A stretch of DNA of 43,752 nucleotides, taken from Gallionellaceae bacterium (lineage in GTDB: Bacteria > Pseudomonadota > Gammaproteobacteria > Burkholderiales > Gallionellaceae). The stretch lies in assembly GCA_004297065.1 (NCBI GenBank), contig SCUU01000104.1, positions 1 to 43,752 of the forward strand, in the 5' to 3' direction. Both the position numbers and the translations under genes were made by a program. The notes under the pieces were generated by a model. That model was given only the letters and a program-made list of their open reading frames with translations, did not search any database and was not told the DNA's origin. Below are positions 8,565-17,317 of the stretch, piece by piece. Position 1 is the stretch's first letter, and each line of letters starts with the position of its first letter.

Positions 8565-8915
8565 ATGAATACAGTGACAGAAATGCCGGATGTGCTTTTG
8601 TTTACCGATAACGCGGCGAACAAGGTCAAGCAATTGATCGAAGAAGAAGGTAATGCCGATCTCAAGCTGCGCGTATTTGTGAGCGGGGGCGGTTGCTCCG
8701 GTTTCCAGTACGGTTTTACTTTCGACGAAGTGGCTAACGAAGACGATACGGTGTTGGACAAGAACGGCGTGCAGTTGCTGATCGATCCGATGAGCTTCCA
8801 GTATCTGGCTGGCGCGGAGATTGACTACACGGAAGGCTTGGAAGGTTCACAGTTCGTCATCAAGAACCCGAACGCGACAACGACTTGCGGTTGCGGATCT
8901 TCCTTCTCGGTATAA
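8565..8915 (+). CDS. erpA: iron-sulfur cluster insertion protein ErpA
   Basis: A-type carrier that delivers Fe-S clusters to apoproteins, including those of isoprenoid synthesis and respiration. With the ATG start it has 116 residues, standard for the family. The three cluster-binding cysteines are in [12 protein letters not shown] and in the C-terminal [13 protein letters not shown] 12 bp upstream is in frame, but GGAGG at 8556-8560 is correctly spaced only for the ATG. A terminator follows 25 bp after the stop. Confidence 0.95.
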   Translation: MNTVTEMPDVLLFTDNAANKVKQLIEEEGNADLKLRVFVSGGGCSGFQYGFTFDEVANEDDTVLDKNGVQLLIDPMSFQYLAGAEIDYTEGLEGSQFVIKNPNATTTCGCGSSFSV

Positions 8916-8940
8916 ATCCGGAGGCAGTTGCAAAGACGGG

Positions 8941-8968
8941 CGGGAGCGCGCAAGCGTTCCCGTTTTTT
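8941..8968 (+). terminator. rho-independent terminator of erpA
   Basis: Stem CGGGAGCGC (8941-8949) / GCGTTCCCG (8954-8962) with loop GCAA and one G-T pair, followed by six T. It lies at the convergent junction with anmK, whose stop codon overlaps the T run. Confidence 0.88.
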
Positions 8969-10064
8969 ATGCCTGGTAGATAGCGCCGAGGACGCAGGGG
9001 TGCTTGGCTCCTGTGGCTTCGGGCAGGTTGGCGCTCTTTCCTTGCAGTGTTTGCCGGGCCAGCCAGGCGAAGGCGATGGCTTCCAGCCAATCAACCCCTA
9101 TTCCCAAAGTATCGGTGAGTTGGATGCGGCAGTGGGGCAATGCGGCATTCAGGCCGCGCAGCAATGCCTGGTTATGCGCGCCGCCGCCGCATAAATAAAT
9201 TTCTTGTGCGCCCGGGCAGTAGCGTTGGATGGAGTCTACGATGCCATGTGCCGTCAACGCCAACAAGGTGGCCTGTACGTCTGCGGGCGCTTCATCGCCC
9301 TGCAAGCGGGTTTTTAGCCAGTGGAGGTTGAATAGATCGCGCCCGCTACTCTTGGGGGGCGGGGCGGCGAAGAAGGCTTCATTCAGCAGGCGTTGTAGCA
9401 ACGCTGGAATCACTTTTCCACTGGCGGCCCAAGTGCCGTCTTTATCGTAAGCGCTGCCTTGGTGTGCCTGTATCCACGCATCCATGAGCAGATTGCCGGG
9501 GCCGCAGTCGAAACCGATGGTCGGGCGCTCGGGTGCCAAGTCGGTCAGGTTGCTGATGCCGCCGATGTTGACGATCACGCGGTGGATGCGGGGATGGCGC
9601 AGCATGCGGTCATGGAAGGCGGGCACTAAGGGGGCACCTTGTCCTTGGGCGGCGATGTCCCGGCTACGGAAGTCGCTGACTACGGCTATGTTCGTCAACT
9701 CGGCCAGCAAGGCCGCATTACCCAGTTGTATGGTGTAACCGGCGTCTGGGCGATGTCTGATGGTCTGCCCGTGGCAACCGATGGCGCGGACAGCATCTGC
9801 GGAAACATCGGCGTTTTTTAGTAAAGCCAAGCTGGCGGCGGCATAATCGCGTGCCAGCCGATTGGCCACCAGTTGCGCCTGATGGAGTTCGTCGGGGGCG
9901 GGATGATGCAGCGCCAGCAGCGCATCTTTAAGGTCGGGCGGGTAGGCTTGGTAGTGAGTGGCGGCGAGTGCGGGGTGGGGGCCGGAAAAATCGACCAGCG
10001 CCGCGTCAATCCCATCCAGGCTGGTGCCGGACATGATGCCGATATAAAGTTCCGGGCGCTCCAC
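8967..10064 (-). CDS. anmK: anhydro-N-acetylmuramic acid kinase
   Basis: Recycles cell-wall sugar: phosphorylates and opens 1,6-anhydro-MurNAc to MurNAc-6-phosphate, in the cytosol. The 365 residues match the family. Visible motifs are the nucleotide-binding GIMSGTSLDGIDAALVDF, GCHGQTIRH, NIGGISNLT and FDCGPGNLLMDAW. It starts 10 bp after the stop of the M23 peptidase gene on the same strand, which fits an operon for murein turnover. Confidence 0.95.
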   Translation of the reverse strand: MERPELYIGIMSGTSLDGIDAALVDFSGPHPALAATHYQAYPPDLKDALLALHHPAPDELHQAQLVANRLARDYAAASLALLKNADVSADAVRAIGCHGQTIRHRPDAGYTIQLGNAALLAELTNIAVVSDFRSRDIAAQGQGAPLVPAFHDRMLRHPRIHRVIVNIGGISNLTDLAPERPTIGFDCGPGNLLMDAWIQAHQGSAYDKDGTWAASGKVIPALLQRLLNEAFFAAPPPKSSGRDLFNLHWLKTRLQGDEAPADVQATLLALTAHGIVDSIQRYCPGAQEIYLCGGGAHNQALLRGLNAALPHCRIQLTDTLGIGVDWLEAIAFAWLARQTLQGKSANLPEATGAKHPCVLGAIYQA

Positions 10065-10074
10065 CTGACGGGGA

Positions 10075-11373
10075 TCAATCCAGCTTTGCCAAACGCGCGT
10101 TGCGTAGCATGGCCAAGCGTTCGTTCAGTTCGCGAGTGCTATCCAAAAACGCGGTTTTTTGCGCTGCGCTGATCGGTGCCGCATCGGGCAGTGCCACGCG
10201 CAGCGGGTCGCGTTGCGTACCGTCGATCTTGAACTCGTAATGCAAGTGCGGGCCGCTGGCCAAGCCGGTCATGCCGACGTTGCCGATGATCTCGCCTTGG
10301 CTCACGCGCTGCCCGCGATGGATGCCGGGGGCGAAACGCGACAGGTGTCCATATACCGTGGTGTAGCGGCCTTGATGGTTGACCATGATGACATTGCCGT
10401 AACCGCCTTGTTTGCCGACGAAGGCGACCATGCCGTCGGAGGTGACTTTAACCTTGGTGCCGATGGGGGCGGCGTAGTCCACGCCTTTATGTGCGCGCCA
10501 TTTGTTCAACACGGGATGGAAGCGCGAGGAACTGAAGCCGGAACTGATGCGCGAGAACTCGATCGGGGAGCGCAAGAATGCTTTATGCATGCTTTTGCCG
10601 TCCGGAGTGTAGTAGTCGCCGGTAGTGGGGCTGGTTTGAAAATATACCGCGCGATAGGCATGCCCTTGATTGATGAATTCGGCAGCCAGAATGCGCCCGG
10701 AGCGTACCGCTTCGCCATTGCTATAGGTCATCTCGTATACGACGGTGAATTTGTCGCCTTTGCGCAAATCGCGATGGAAGTCGATGTCGCCGCCGAAAAT
10801 TTCTGCCATCTGGTTGGCAACAGGATCGGACAAGCCGGCGGCATCGGTTGCGGCATACAGGCTGGACTTGATCTCTCCCGTGCGCAGGAATACGCGTTGT
10901 TCAAGTTGAACCGGCAGTGAACTGGTGATGTAACCGGAAGCGGTTTTTTCGATCACGATCTGGTTGCCGTTGCTGTTCAGGTAGCGTAGCGCCAGCAGAC
11001 TGCCGTCGGCGGCGATTTCAGACTGAACTTCTTTGCCTACACCCAGTTGCCGGAACGATTCTGCCGCCTTGTTCTTGAGCAAATAATCGGTCGCCGCACT
11101 ATCTTCTACGCTCAGGCGGCGCAACAGTTCGGCAACGGTGTCGCCGCGTTGCACGCGCTCATTGCGCCAAAAAGTGGCTGCTGTGCTGGCTGTTTTTGCG
11201 ACAACTGGCAAGGCAATTTCTTCGACGATAGTTCTTTGAGCGGAAGTGGTGAACTCGGTTTGCGGCATGATGCCGAAGGCCGTCACGACCCCGAGCAAAG
11301 GCACTGTGGACAGGGTGACGAACCAGCGCAGCTTCATTTTGTGCGCTTGCGATAAGGTGTTTTGCGGTAACAT
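10075..11373 (-). CDS. M23-family murein DD-endopeptidase (MepM-like)
   Basis: Membrane-anchored zinc peptidase that cuts peptide cross-links in peptidoglycan during growth. An N-terminal hydrophobic anchor lies at residues about 15-35. It is followed by an OapA/Csd3-like region with RGDTVAELLRRL (about 75-90) and the M23/LytM domain (about 290-390). The zinc ligands are present as FHP...HKGVDYAAP and HLHYEF, with GHLSRF between them, so it should be active rather than an EnvC-like activator. GGGAGG just before the ATG supports this start. It is divergent from tyrS (205 bp apart) and precedes anmK by 10 bp. Confidence 0.93.
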   Translation of the reverse strand: MLPQNTLSQAHKMKLRWFVTLSTVPLLGVVTAFGIMPQTEFTTSAQRTIVEEIALPVVAKTASTAATFWRNERVQRGDTVAELLRRLSVEDSAATDYLLKNKAAESFRQLGVGKEVQSEIAADGSLLALRYLNSNGNQIVIEKTASGYITSSLPVQLEQRVFLRTGEIKSSLYAATDAAGLSDPVANQMAEIFGGDIDFHRDLRKGDKFTVVYEMTYSNGEAVRSGRILAAEFINQGHAYRAVYFQTSPTTGDYYTPDGKSMHKAFLRSPIEFSRISSGFSSSRFHPVLNKWRAHKGVDYAAPIGTKVKVTSDGMVAFVGKQGGYGNVIMVNHQGRYTTVYGHLSRFAPGIHRGQRVSQGEIIGNVGMTGLASGPHLHYEFKIDGTQRDPLRVALPDAAPISAAQKTAFLDSTRELNERLAMLRNARLAKLD

Positions 11374-11578
11374 TCGCGCCTCCCAAGGCAGCCATTTAAT
11401 CGGTTTGACGAACGCGAGTTCGTTGAATTGGTCGCCACTTTACCAGAAAGCCACATCGCCTCAAAATCCGCCGGGGTGTTGGCAAAACACGGAATGAACG
11501 GCGCATCAACGGCGACAAACGGTAGAAAAATCCGGATGATCGGCAAATTGGATGTTTTAACTGTAAACGAATATCGAT

Positions 11579-12775
11579 ATGACTCAGCAAGAAACCTTGG
11601 ACGTTATCAAGCGCGGCACAGATGAACTGCTGCTGGAAAATGAACTAAAACATAAACTTGCGCAAAATCGCCCGTTGCGCATCAAGGCGGGCTTCGATCC
11701 TACTGCGCCCGATCTGCACCTCGGACACACCGTTCTGCTTAACAAAATGCGCCAATTGCAGGACTTGGGGCATCACGCCCTGTTCCTGATTGGCGACTTC
11801 ACCGGCATGATAGGCGATCCCACGGGCAAGAATGCGACACGGCCTCCGTTGACGCGTGAGCAGGTACTCGCCAATGCGCAGAGTTACAAAGACCAAGTAT
11901 TCAAAGTACTCGATCCGGGCAAGACCGAGGTGGTGTTCAACTCTACCTGGATGGACAAATTCAGCGCCGTCGACCTGATCCGATTGGCGGCTACCCACAC
12001 CGTGGCGCAGATGCTGGAACGCGACGACTTCTCCAAGCGTTACAAAAGCAACCAGCCCATCGCCATCCATGAATTTATCTACCCGCTGGTACAGGGCTAC
12101 GACTCAGTCGCGCTCAAAGCCGACATCGAACTGGGCGGTACCGACCAGAAATTCAACCTGCTCATGGGGCGCGAATTGCAAAAGTACTTCGGGCAACCCG
12201 CCCAGTGTGTGCTCACCATGCCGCTGCTGGAAGGGTTGGACGGCGTCAACAAGATGTCCAAATCGTTGGGCAACTATGTCGGCATCACCGACACCCCGCA
12301 AGACATGTTCGGCAAGCTCATGTCTGTTTCCGACGAACTCATGTGGCGTTACCTGGAACTGCTCTCCTGCGAAAGCCTGACGACCATCGCGCAATGGCAC
12401 GAAGAGGTGGTGCAAGGCCGCAACCCGCGCGACATCAAGGTGTTGCTGGCGCAAGAGATGGTCACCCGCTTTCATTCCAAACAAGCGGCTGTAGATGCGC
12501 TGGCCGAATTTGAGGCGCGCTTCCAGAAGGGCGTACTGCCGGACGATATGCCCGAAACCTCCGTCACCAGTGCAGACGGACATATCGGTATTGCGCAACT
12601 GCTCAAGCAGGCCAATCTCGTGCCCAGCACTTCGGAGGCATTGCGCATGATCGAACAAGGCGGCGTCAAACTCGACGGCGAAAAAGTTAGCGACAAAGCC
12701 TTGCAACTCAAGACAGGTACGGTGGTTGTGGCGCAAGTCGGCAAACGCAAATTCGGGCGCGTAACGGTGGCTTAG
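11579..12775 (+). CDS. tyrS: tyrosyl-tRNA synthetase
   Basis: Class I aminoacyl-tRNA synthetase charging tRNA-Tyr. The 398 residues are full length. The HIGH-type signature is HLGH at residues 47-50, and KMSKS is exact at 225-229. An S4 RNA-binding domain occupies the C-terminal 60 residues ([15 protein letters not shown]). The ATG is the first in frame with similarity, although no strong ribosome binding site is seen. No clear terminator was found in the 211 bp before pilA. Confidence 0.97.
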   Translation: MTQQETLDVIKRGTDELLLENELKHKLAQNRPLRIKAGFDPTAPDLHLGHTVLLNKMRQLQDLGHHALFLIGDFTGMIGDPTGKNATRPPLTREQVLANAQSYKDQVFKVLDPGKTEVVFNSTWMDKFSAVDLIRLAATHTVAQMLERDDFSKRYKSNQPIAIHEFIYPLVQGYDSVALKADIELGGTDQKFNLLMGRELQKYFGQPAQCVLTMPLLEGLDGVNKMSKSLGNYVGITDTPQDMFGKLMSVSDELMWRYLELLSCESLTTIAQWHEEVVQGRNPRDIKVLLAQEMVTRFHSKQAAVDALAEFEARFQKGVLPDDMPETSVTSADGHIGIAQLLKQANLVPSTSEALRMIEQGGVKLDGEKVSDKALQLKTGTVVVAQVGKRKFGRVTVA

Positions 12776-12915
12776 CCAGTTATTCTCGATTGCATAGAGA
12801 CGGGGTGACGAAAATTGTCACGCGGGTTGACATAAATGAGCTTGAGGCAAGGGTGGGTAAGTGGCGCTGCATACATTTATCAAGCGAAAACAGTCTGGTG
12901 AAAGCTGTCTGGCTA

Positions 12916-12933
12916 TTGGCATGCATCCTGCAT
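12916..12933 (+). promoter_or_regulatory. sigma-54 (RpoN) promoter of pilA
   Basis: TTGGCATG-N4-CTGCAT has the invariant GG (12918-12919) and GC (12930-12931) separated by exactly 10 bp, and matches TGGCACG-N4-TTGCA with two differences. It lies about 55 bp before the pilA start, giving a leader of about 40 nt. Pilin genes of many proteobacteria are driven by RpoN with PilR; the activator binding site was not located here. Confidence 0.75.
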
Positions 12934-12986
12934 ATAATTGCCCGCACACCCGGTGTGTACCCTTCAAACTCTAAAGGAGTATTAAC

Positions 12987-13442
12987 ATGAAACAAGTACA
13001 AAAAGGCTTCACCCTGATCGAACTGATGATCGTTGTAGCAATTATCGGTATTCTGGCCGCAGTAGCGATTCCCGCTTACCAGGACTACATCACCAAGGCT
13101 AAAGTTTCCAAAGTGGCTACTGCTGTAGCATCGCTGCAAACTGCAATCGGTCAGTTCGCTCAAGACAATGCCGGCTCGTTCTCTCTGTTGACAGCGGATA
13201 ACTGGACTTCTCTGGGATTGTCTGGCGCCCCCACTTCCACGACTGAAGTGACCAGCATTTCTGTGGCCGCTGGGAGCGCTGCCATTACCGCAAACGTTGC
13301 TGCGGGTGTTGCTGGCTCTGCCTGCACTATCGTGTTCACACCATCCATTGGCAGTACTTCGATCAAGTGGACTGTCGCTACAACTGGCACAGCAACACCA
13401 TGCCCTGCACCGGTTCCTGCAATTATTGCGAAGTGGAACTAA
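12987..13442 (+). CDS. pilA: major type IV pilin (PilA)
   Basis: Structural subunit of a type IVa pilus. A short leader MKQVQKG is cut by PilD before Phe8. The mature protein begins [20 protein letters not shown], with Glu5 of the mature chain at residue 12, and has 144 residues. Two cysteines (113 and 139) can form the C-terminal disulfide loop. AAGGAG lies 8 bp before the ATG. The globular part is rich in Ser and Thr, offering sites for O-glycosylation. It has its own sigma-54 promoter and terminator and is followed by a candidate glycosyltransferase. Confidence 0.95.
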   Translation: MKQVQKGFTLIELMIVVAIIGILAAVAIPAYQDYITKAKVSKVATAVASLQTAIGQFAQDNAGSFSLLTADNWTSLGLSGAPTSTTEVTSISVAAGSAAITANVAAGVAGSACTIVFTPSIGSTSIKWTVATTGTATPCPAPVPAIIAKWN

Positions 13443-13472
13443 TCTAGCGTTGCTGTATAGCTAGAGTCCGCA

Positions 13473-13497
13473 AAGCCCCTCTCCGGAGGGGCTTTTT
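13473..13497 (+). terminator. rho-independent terminator of pilA
   Basis: AAGCCCCT (13473-13480), loop CTCCGG, AGGGGCTT (13487-13494) and a T run. Only 30 bp separate it from the next gene, so that gene is either weakly read through or has its own promoter. Confidence 0.92.
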
Positions 13498-13527
13498 ACT
13501 GCACGCAATTCTGGTGATGGGCTACGA

Positions 13528-15156
13528 ATGAACGGTTATGCAAATTTGTATTTCCCGCGAGATCGCATCAAGGCGCTGCTATTGCTGCTCTTGGTTGGGT
13601 TGGTCTTTCTGCCGTTTCTCGAAAATCCTCTGGTATTCGATGACACGATTTTTTTTCGTTCGGTCATCAGCAACTATGCCGATACCCCGTTTCTCCTGGA
13701 TTTTCGCTGGTTCCCTTATACGTCGCTGGGCGTGACTTGGGCATTCTTCGGGGAGGCTCCCCCCGTTTTTCGGCTGCAAAACCTGTTGCTGCATGGCATG
13801 AATGTCTTGCTGCTGCTGCTGGTGCTGCGTCTGTGGATTGCGCTGTTTGTGGAAGAACCCGTCAGGCAGAAGATGGCGAATTGGGGCGCATGGTTGGGGG
13901 CACTGGTGTTCGCCTGTCATCCGCTGGCGGTGTATGGAACGGGTTATCTGGTGCAACGCAGCATATTGATGGCGACATTGTTCACGCTGGTGATGCACTT
14001 GGCTTATTTTCGCGGGCTGCTGGATGGCGACAAGCGCTACATGCTGCTGGCGGTGGCGGCCTATTTTCTGGCGATATTCAGCAAGGAACACAGCCTGATG
14101 GCTCCGGCGATTTTGTTGCCGCTGACTTGGGTGTTGCGCGTGCGGATTAAACTGCCACGACGTAGCCTGCTGCTTGCTTGGCTGGGATTTATGGTGATTG
14201 CCCTAGTCGTGGTGATGCGCGCCAAGGGGATACTCGGCCAGGCTTATGAGAAAGACGCCGCCGCATTGATCGGGCAGGACGATTTGCTCAAAGGCGTGCC
14301 GATGCTGCATTTGTTGAGCGTGTTGACCCAGGCGGGTTTGTTTTTCAAATACTGCCTGTTGATGCTGGTCCCGAATCCCGCATGGATGTCGGTAGACATG
14401 CGCGAAACCTTTATTCTTTCGTGGCGCGATTGGACGGGTTGGGTAGGGTCGCTGGCATTCGCCGGCTACGGGCTGTTTTCCTTGGCCTGCTTGTTGCGCG
14501 GCGGGCGCATCGCGTTGCTGGGGTTGGGGCTGCTTTATCCTTGGTGTTTCTATTGGGTAGAGTTTTCCAGTATTCGCGTACAGGAAATTTTTGTGCTCTA
14601 CCGCAGTTACCTATGGTTGCCGGGTTTTATGTTGTTGCCGCCGCTGTTGTTCGGTGCGCTGCCCGACCGGAAGGTCATGTTGGCGGGCGCATTGGCGGCC
14701 TTGTTGCTGGTGCCGCTGTCGTGGAACCGTTTGTGGGTGTTCGCCGACAATTACCGCTTGTGGGATGACGCCGTGCAGTTGCTGCACGGGGAAGATCGGC
14801 TGGGCGCGCAGCGCACCTATTACGGTCGCGGCTATGCCTCGGCAGAAAAAGGCGAGTGGGCGAAGGCGATCGGGGATTACAAGAAGTCGCTGCAAATCAG
14901 TTCCGCTTTCCCTCAGGTAAGACAGGCGCTGGCGGGGGCATATGCGAATGCCGGGCGCAATGAGGAGGCGCTGGCTGAATATGAGCGGGCAATCGCGGCA
15001 GATCCGAAGAACGCGGAAGCCTACTACGGCAAGGCGATTTTTTTGAAGAAAATGCGCGACAACGCGCGCGCGCTCGCAACGATGCAGCAAAGTTGCGATC
15101 TCGGAAAAGACATGGCGTGCGCGATGGTGAATTTGAACCGGGCGAGAAAGAATTAG
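13528..15156 (+). CDS. polytopic membrane protein with C-terminal TPRs (TMTC-like glycosyltransferase, candidate pilin-modifying enzyme)
   Basis: A 542-residue protein: about ten hydrophobic segments fill residues 15-410, and a C-terminal tetratricopeptide region spans about 427-535 (repeats around WAKAIGDYKKSLQI and EEALAEYERAIAADP). After the first membrane helix comes the pair FDD (Asp38-Asp39), where GT-C-fold enzymes of the TMTC/PMT kind carry their catalytic aspartate. TMTC proteins are O-mannosyltransferases using lipid-linked sugars; bacterial relatives with this architecture often lie after pilA. The likely job is O-glycosylation of the pilin in the periplasm, which is inference from architecture and position. 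It does not carry a recognisable Wzy_C (PilO/TfpO) signature. Confidence 0.7.
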   Translation: MNGYANLYFPRDRIKALLLLLLVGLVFLPFLENPLVFDDTIFFRSVISNYADTPFLLDFRWFPYTSLGVTWAFFGEAPPVFRLQNLLLHGMNVLLLLLVLRLWIALFVEEPVRQKMANWGAWLGALVFACHPLAVYGTGYLVQRSILMATLFTLVMHLAYFRGLLDGDKRYMLLAVAAYFLAIFSKEHSLMAPAILLPLTWVLRVRIKLPRRSLLLAWLGFMVIALVVVMRAKGILGQAYEKDAAALIGQDDLLKGVPMLHLLSVLTQAGLFFKYCLLMLVPNPAWMSVDMRETFILSWRDWTGWVGSLAFAGYGLFSLACLLRGGRIALLGLGLLYPWCFYWVEFSSIRVQEIFVLYRSYLWLPGFMLLPPLLFGALPDRKVMLAGALAALLLVPLSWNRLWVFADNYRLWDDAVQLLHGEDRLGAQRTYYGRGYASAEKGEWAKAIGDYKKSLQISSAFPQVRQALAGAYANAGRNEEALAEYERAIAADPKNAEAYYGKAIFLKKMRDNARALATMQQSCDLGKDMACAMVNLNRARKN

Positions 15157-15251
15157 GGAGACGCTGAATAAACCACGTTTTCAGCCTGACCTTCCCCCGA
15201 AAAATCGTCTTCCGAGGGTAACGTAAAATCGAGTTACTTATGGAAAGGGAG

Positions 15252-15545
15252 ATGATGAAGATACCGAAGCAGGAGTACGCCGCCTAATTCAAGGAGCTGG
15301 CGGTCAAGCGCATCCAGGAAGGCGTGACGCCGGGTGCGTTGGGCAAGGAGCTCGGGGTCAGCGAGCAGACCGTACGCGACTGGGTCAAGGCAGCGGCAGC
15401 GGGCGATCTGAACAAGCCTGGCGGCAAGGTCGTGACGCCCGAGCAGATGGAACTCCCCCGGCTACGCACGGAGGTTGTCCGGCTGAAACGGGAGTGTGAA
15501 ATCCTAAAAAAAGCGACGGCGTACTTCGCGAGAGAAACACTGTGA
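15252..15545 (+). pseudogene. IS3-family transposase OrfA, nonsense mutated
   Basis: Helix-turn-helix protein of the IS3 orfA type that would bind the IS ends. The frame runs from ATG 15252 (MKIPKQEYAA), hits TAA at 15285-15287 where a Glu codon is expected, then continues FKELAVKRIQEG...LGVSEQTVRDWVK to the stop at 15543-15545. Reinitiation inside would lose part of the HTH. The A7G run near the 3' end keeps the programmed frameshift signal. Confidence 0.9.
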
Positions 15546-16471
15546 AGTACGCCTGGATTGATGCGCAACGTCATAACTTCGGGTTGGATGAAATGTGCCG
15601 GATGCTGGACGTATCCGAAAGCGGCTACCGGGCGTGGAAGCAAGGTGGCAAGCCTTGCCGCAAGCGCCTGACCGATGCCCAGATGCTGGTGCCGATCCGG
15701 GCTATCCATGCCGAATTCAAGGGCTCGTACGGCAGCCCGCGCATGGTCAGGGAGCTGCGGCTGCGCGGCTTCCCGGCCAGCAAGGAACGCGTGGAGCGGC
15801 TGATGCAGGAGAATGGCATCAAAGCCAAGCACAAGCGGCGCTTCAAGGTCACCACCGACTCGAAGCACAACCTGCCGGTGGCACCCAACCTGCTGGAGCG
15901 CAACTTCACTCCCAAAACCCCGAATCAGGTTTGGACACCCACCTGTGGACGGCAGAGGGCTGGCTGTATCTGGCTATCGTCATCGACTTGTTCAACCGCG
16001 AAGTGGTGGGCTGGTCGCTGAAACCGCGCATGACGGCGGACATCGTGACCGATGCGCTGACGATGGCGTGGTTCCGGCGCAAGCCGGCGGCGGGCCTGAT
16101 CCATCCTCGGATCGTGGCAGCCAGTACGCCAGCCACGTATTTCAGGCCAAGCTGGCCGAATACGGCATGATCTGCCCGATGCCCCAAAGGGAGGCAATCC
16201 ACTATGCGGCAAGCCGCATGTGGAGTTGTCGCAGCCGCAAGGGGGACTGCTGGGACAGCGCCCCGACCGAAAGCTGGTTTGGCAGCTTCAAGAACGGGCG
16301 CGTGCATGGGGAGCGTTTCGAAACACGAAAGAGATGAAAGCCATGGCATTCGAGCACATCGAGGTGTTCTACAACCGGAAACGGTTACACTCGACGTTGA
16401 AATGCAAGTCGCCGGTGCAGTTCCTGAACGACTGGCTGCATCCTCAACCGAAGAAGAAACAGGTAGCATGA
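15542..16471 (+). pseudogene. IS3-family transposase OrfB (DDE integrase), multiply frameshifted
   Basis: Remnant of the catalytic subunit. The HTH_21 region and the start of the rve domain are intact up to TPNQVWT. A 10-nt deletion near 15940 then removes the segment that holds the first catalytic Asp. One base is missing near 16107 (before SDRGSQYAS, second Asp) and one near 16327 (before EMKAMAFEH). The third acidic residue in APTESWF remains. An extra 51 bp at 16182-16232 adds 17 residues between MICPM and SRKGDCWD. Frames are -1 relative to each other in the order expected from these lesions. It cannot make active enzyme. Confidence 0.92.
16182..16232 (-). repeat. hairpin mini-element inside IS3 orfB (copy 4)
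   Basis: Exactly 51 bp interrupting the otherwise recognisable IS3 sequence between the codons for MICPM and SRKGD. Read on the minus strand it starts GCGACAAC, then has a long stem TCCAC-ATGCGGC / GCCGCAT-A-GTGGA around TT, then TTGCCTCC. This is the same plan (GCGA, hairpin, TTGCCT) as the elements at 36173-36210, 36299-36337 and 38485-38523, although the arms are longer. The assignment to the same family is inference. Confidence 0.6.
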
Positions 16472-16591
16472 CCCCCGCCCGTTGGGAGACGAAAAACCGG
16501 GGGAAGGTCAGGCTTGGGGAGCGGGTTTCTTCGTTTCTTTCGGGGTGGAACTTTTAACGCTGCTGAAGGTGCTTTGAGTATTTCTATGGAT

Positions 16592-16624
16592 AAAAAAGGC
16601 GCATCGTTGCGATGCGCCTTTTTT
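16592..16624 (-). terminator. terminator of the CBS-domain gene (symmetrical)
   Basis: A6, GGCGCATCG (16598-16606), loop TTG, CGATGCGCC (16610-16618), T6. It works as a terminator on either strand and lies 19 bp past the stop of the minus-strand CBS gene. Confidence 0.92.
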
Positions 16625-16642
16625 GTTTGAGCCGAGATTCGG

Positions 16643-17215
16643 TCAGGCTTTGCTTTGCGCCGCTTTGCGGCGAGCGAAGTCGGTCAGGCGCAAAACTTTT
16701 GCCGAAGAGAACAGGCCGCGCAGATGATGCTCTTTGCCATCGCGGTGATCCAGCACGGGGAGGTGGGTGCGTCCGGTTCTCTGGAATGCATCCAGCACAC
16801 CCTGGACAGTGACGGTCTCGACATTTTTGATTTCGGTGCTGACCCAATCCTCGGGCTTTTCCATGATGTCTTTTACTTTGATGTCTTTGTGCGTTACGCC
16901 GCGGTCTGCGAAGCCTACACTTTGCAGGTAGCGCATGGGCTTTTCGCCCATGATGTCGTAAGAAGTAATCATGCCGTGAATTTTTTCAGCGGAATCCACG
17001 ACGAAGCCGATACGCAAGCCGGCGATTTTCATCTTTTGCAGCGCTTCATCAAGCGTATCTTCGGGATCGACCTTGAACAGGGCACGTACACGGAAGTCTG
17101 TCATGACCGATGTGGCCGGGTCGTTCAGTTCGACCTGCCAGGGCTCGTTGCTTGGAGCCAAGATATTAGAAACTTCAGAAAAAGTCTGCAAAGTGTTCGG
17201 CTTTTGGTGTCCCAT
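16643..17215 (-). CDS. CBS-domain pair protein
   Basis: A 190-residue soluble protein made of two CBS motifs (about residues 35-100 and 110-180), the kind of module that binds AMP, ATP or S-adenosylmethionine. Conserved CBS features include DTLDEALQKM, IGFVVD, GMITSYDIMG and GVLDAFQRTGRTHLPV. No enzymatic domain is attached, so it is presumably a stand-alone sensor acting on a partner that is not identifiable here. GGAGAA lies upstream of the ATG, and it has its own terminator. Confidence 0.85.
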   Translation of the reverse strand: MGHQKPNTLQTFSEVSNILAPSNEPWQVELNDPATSVMTDFRVRALFKVDPEDTLDEALQKMKIAGLRIGFVVDSAEKIHGMITSYDIMGEKPMRYLQSVGFADRGVTHKDIKVKDIMEKPEDWVSTEIKNVETVTVQGVLDAFQRTGRTHLPVLDHRDGKEHHLRGLFSSAKVLRLTDFARRKAAQSKA

Positions 17216-17317
17216 TTAATTTTCTCCGTAGATCTTGTTATTTGTTACTTTCTGGGCGCGAAGTATAACGGCTTCTGAATTTCCCGTCAGCGGGAAATTC
17301 AGAAGCACGCCGCCGAA

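Larger units (their letters stand above)
15183..16514 (+). mobile_element. degenerate IS3-family insertion sequence
   Basis: About 1332 bp, bounded by imperfect inverted repeats of about 28 bp: the left end starts AGCCTGACCTTCCCCCG (15183-15199) and the right end finishes CGGGGGAAGGTCAGGCT (16498-16514). It contains orfA and orfB of the IS3 type with an A7G slippery run at 15506-15513, where a -1 frameshift would join them. The element is dead: nonsense codon in orfA, a 10-nt deletion and two single-base deletions in orfB, and a 51-bp hairpin insertion. No convincing target duplication was seen. Confidence 0.92.
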
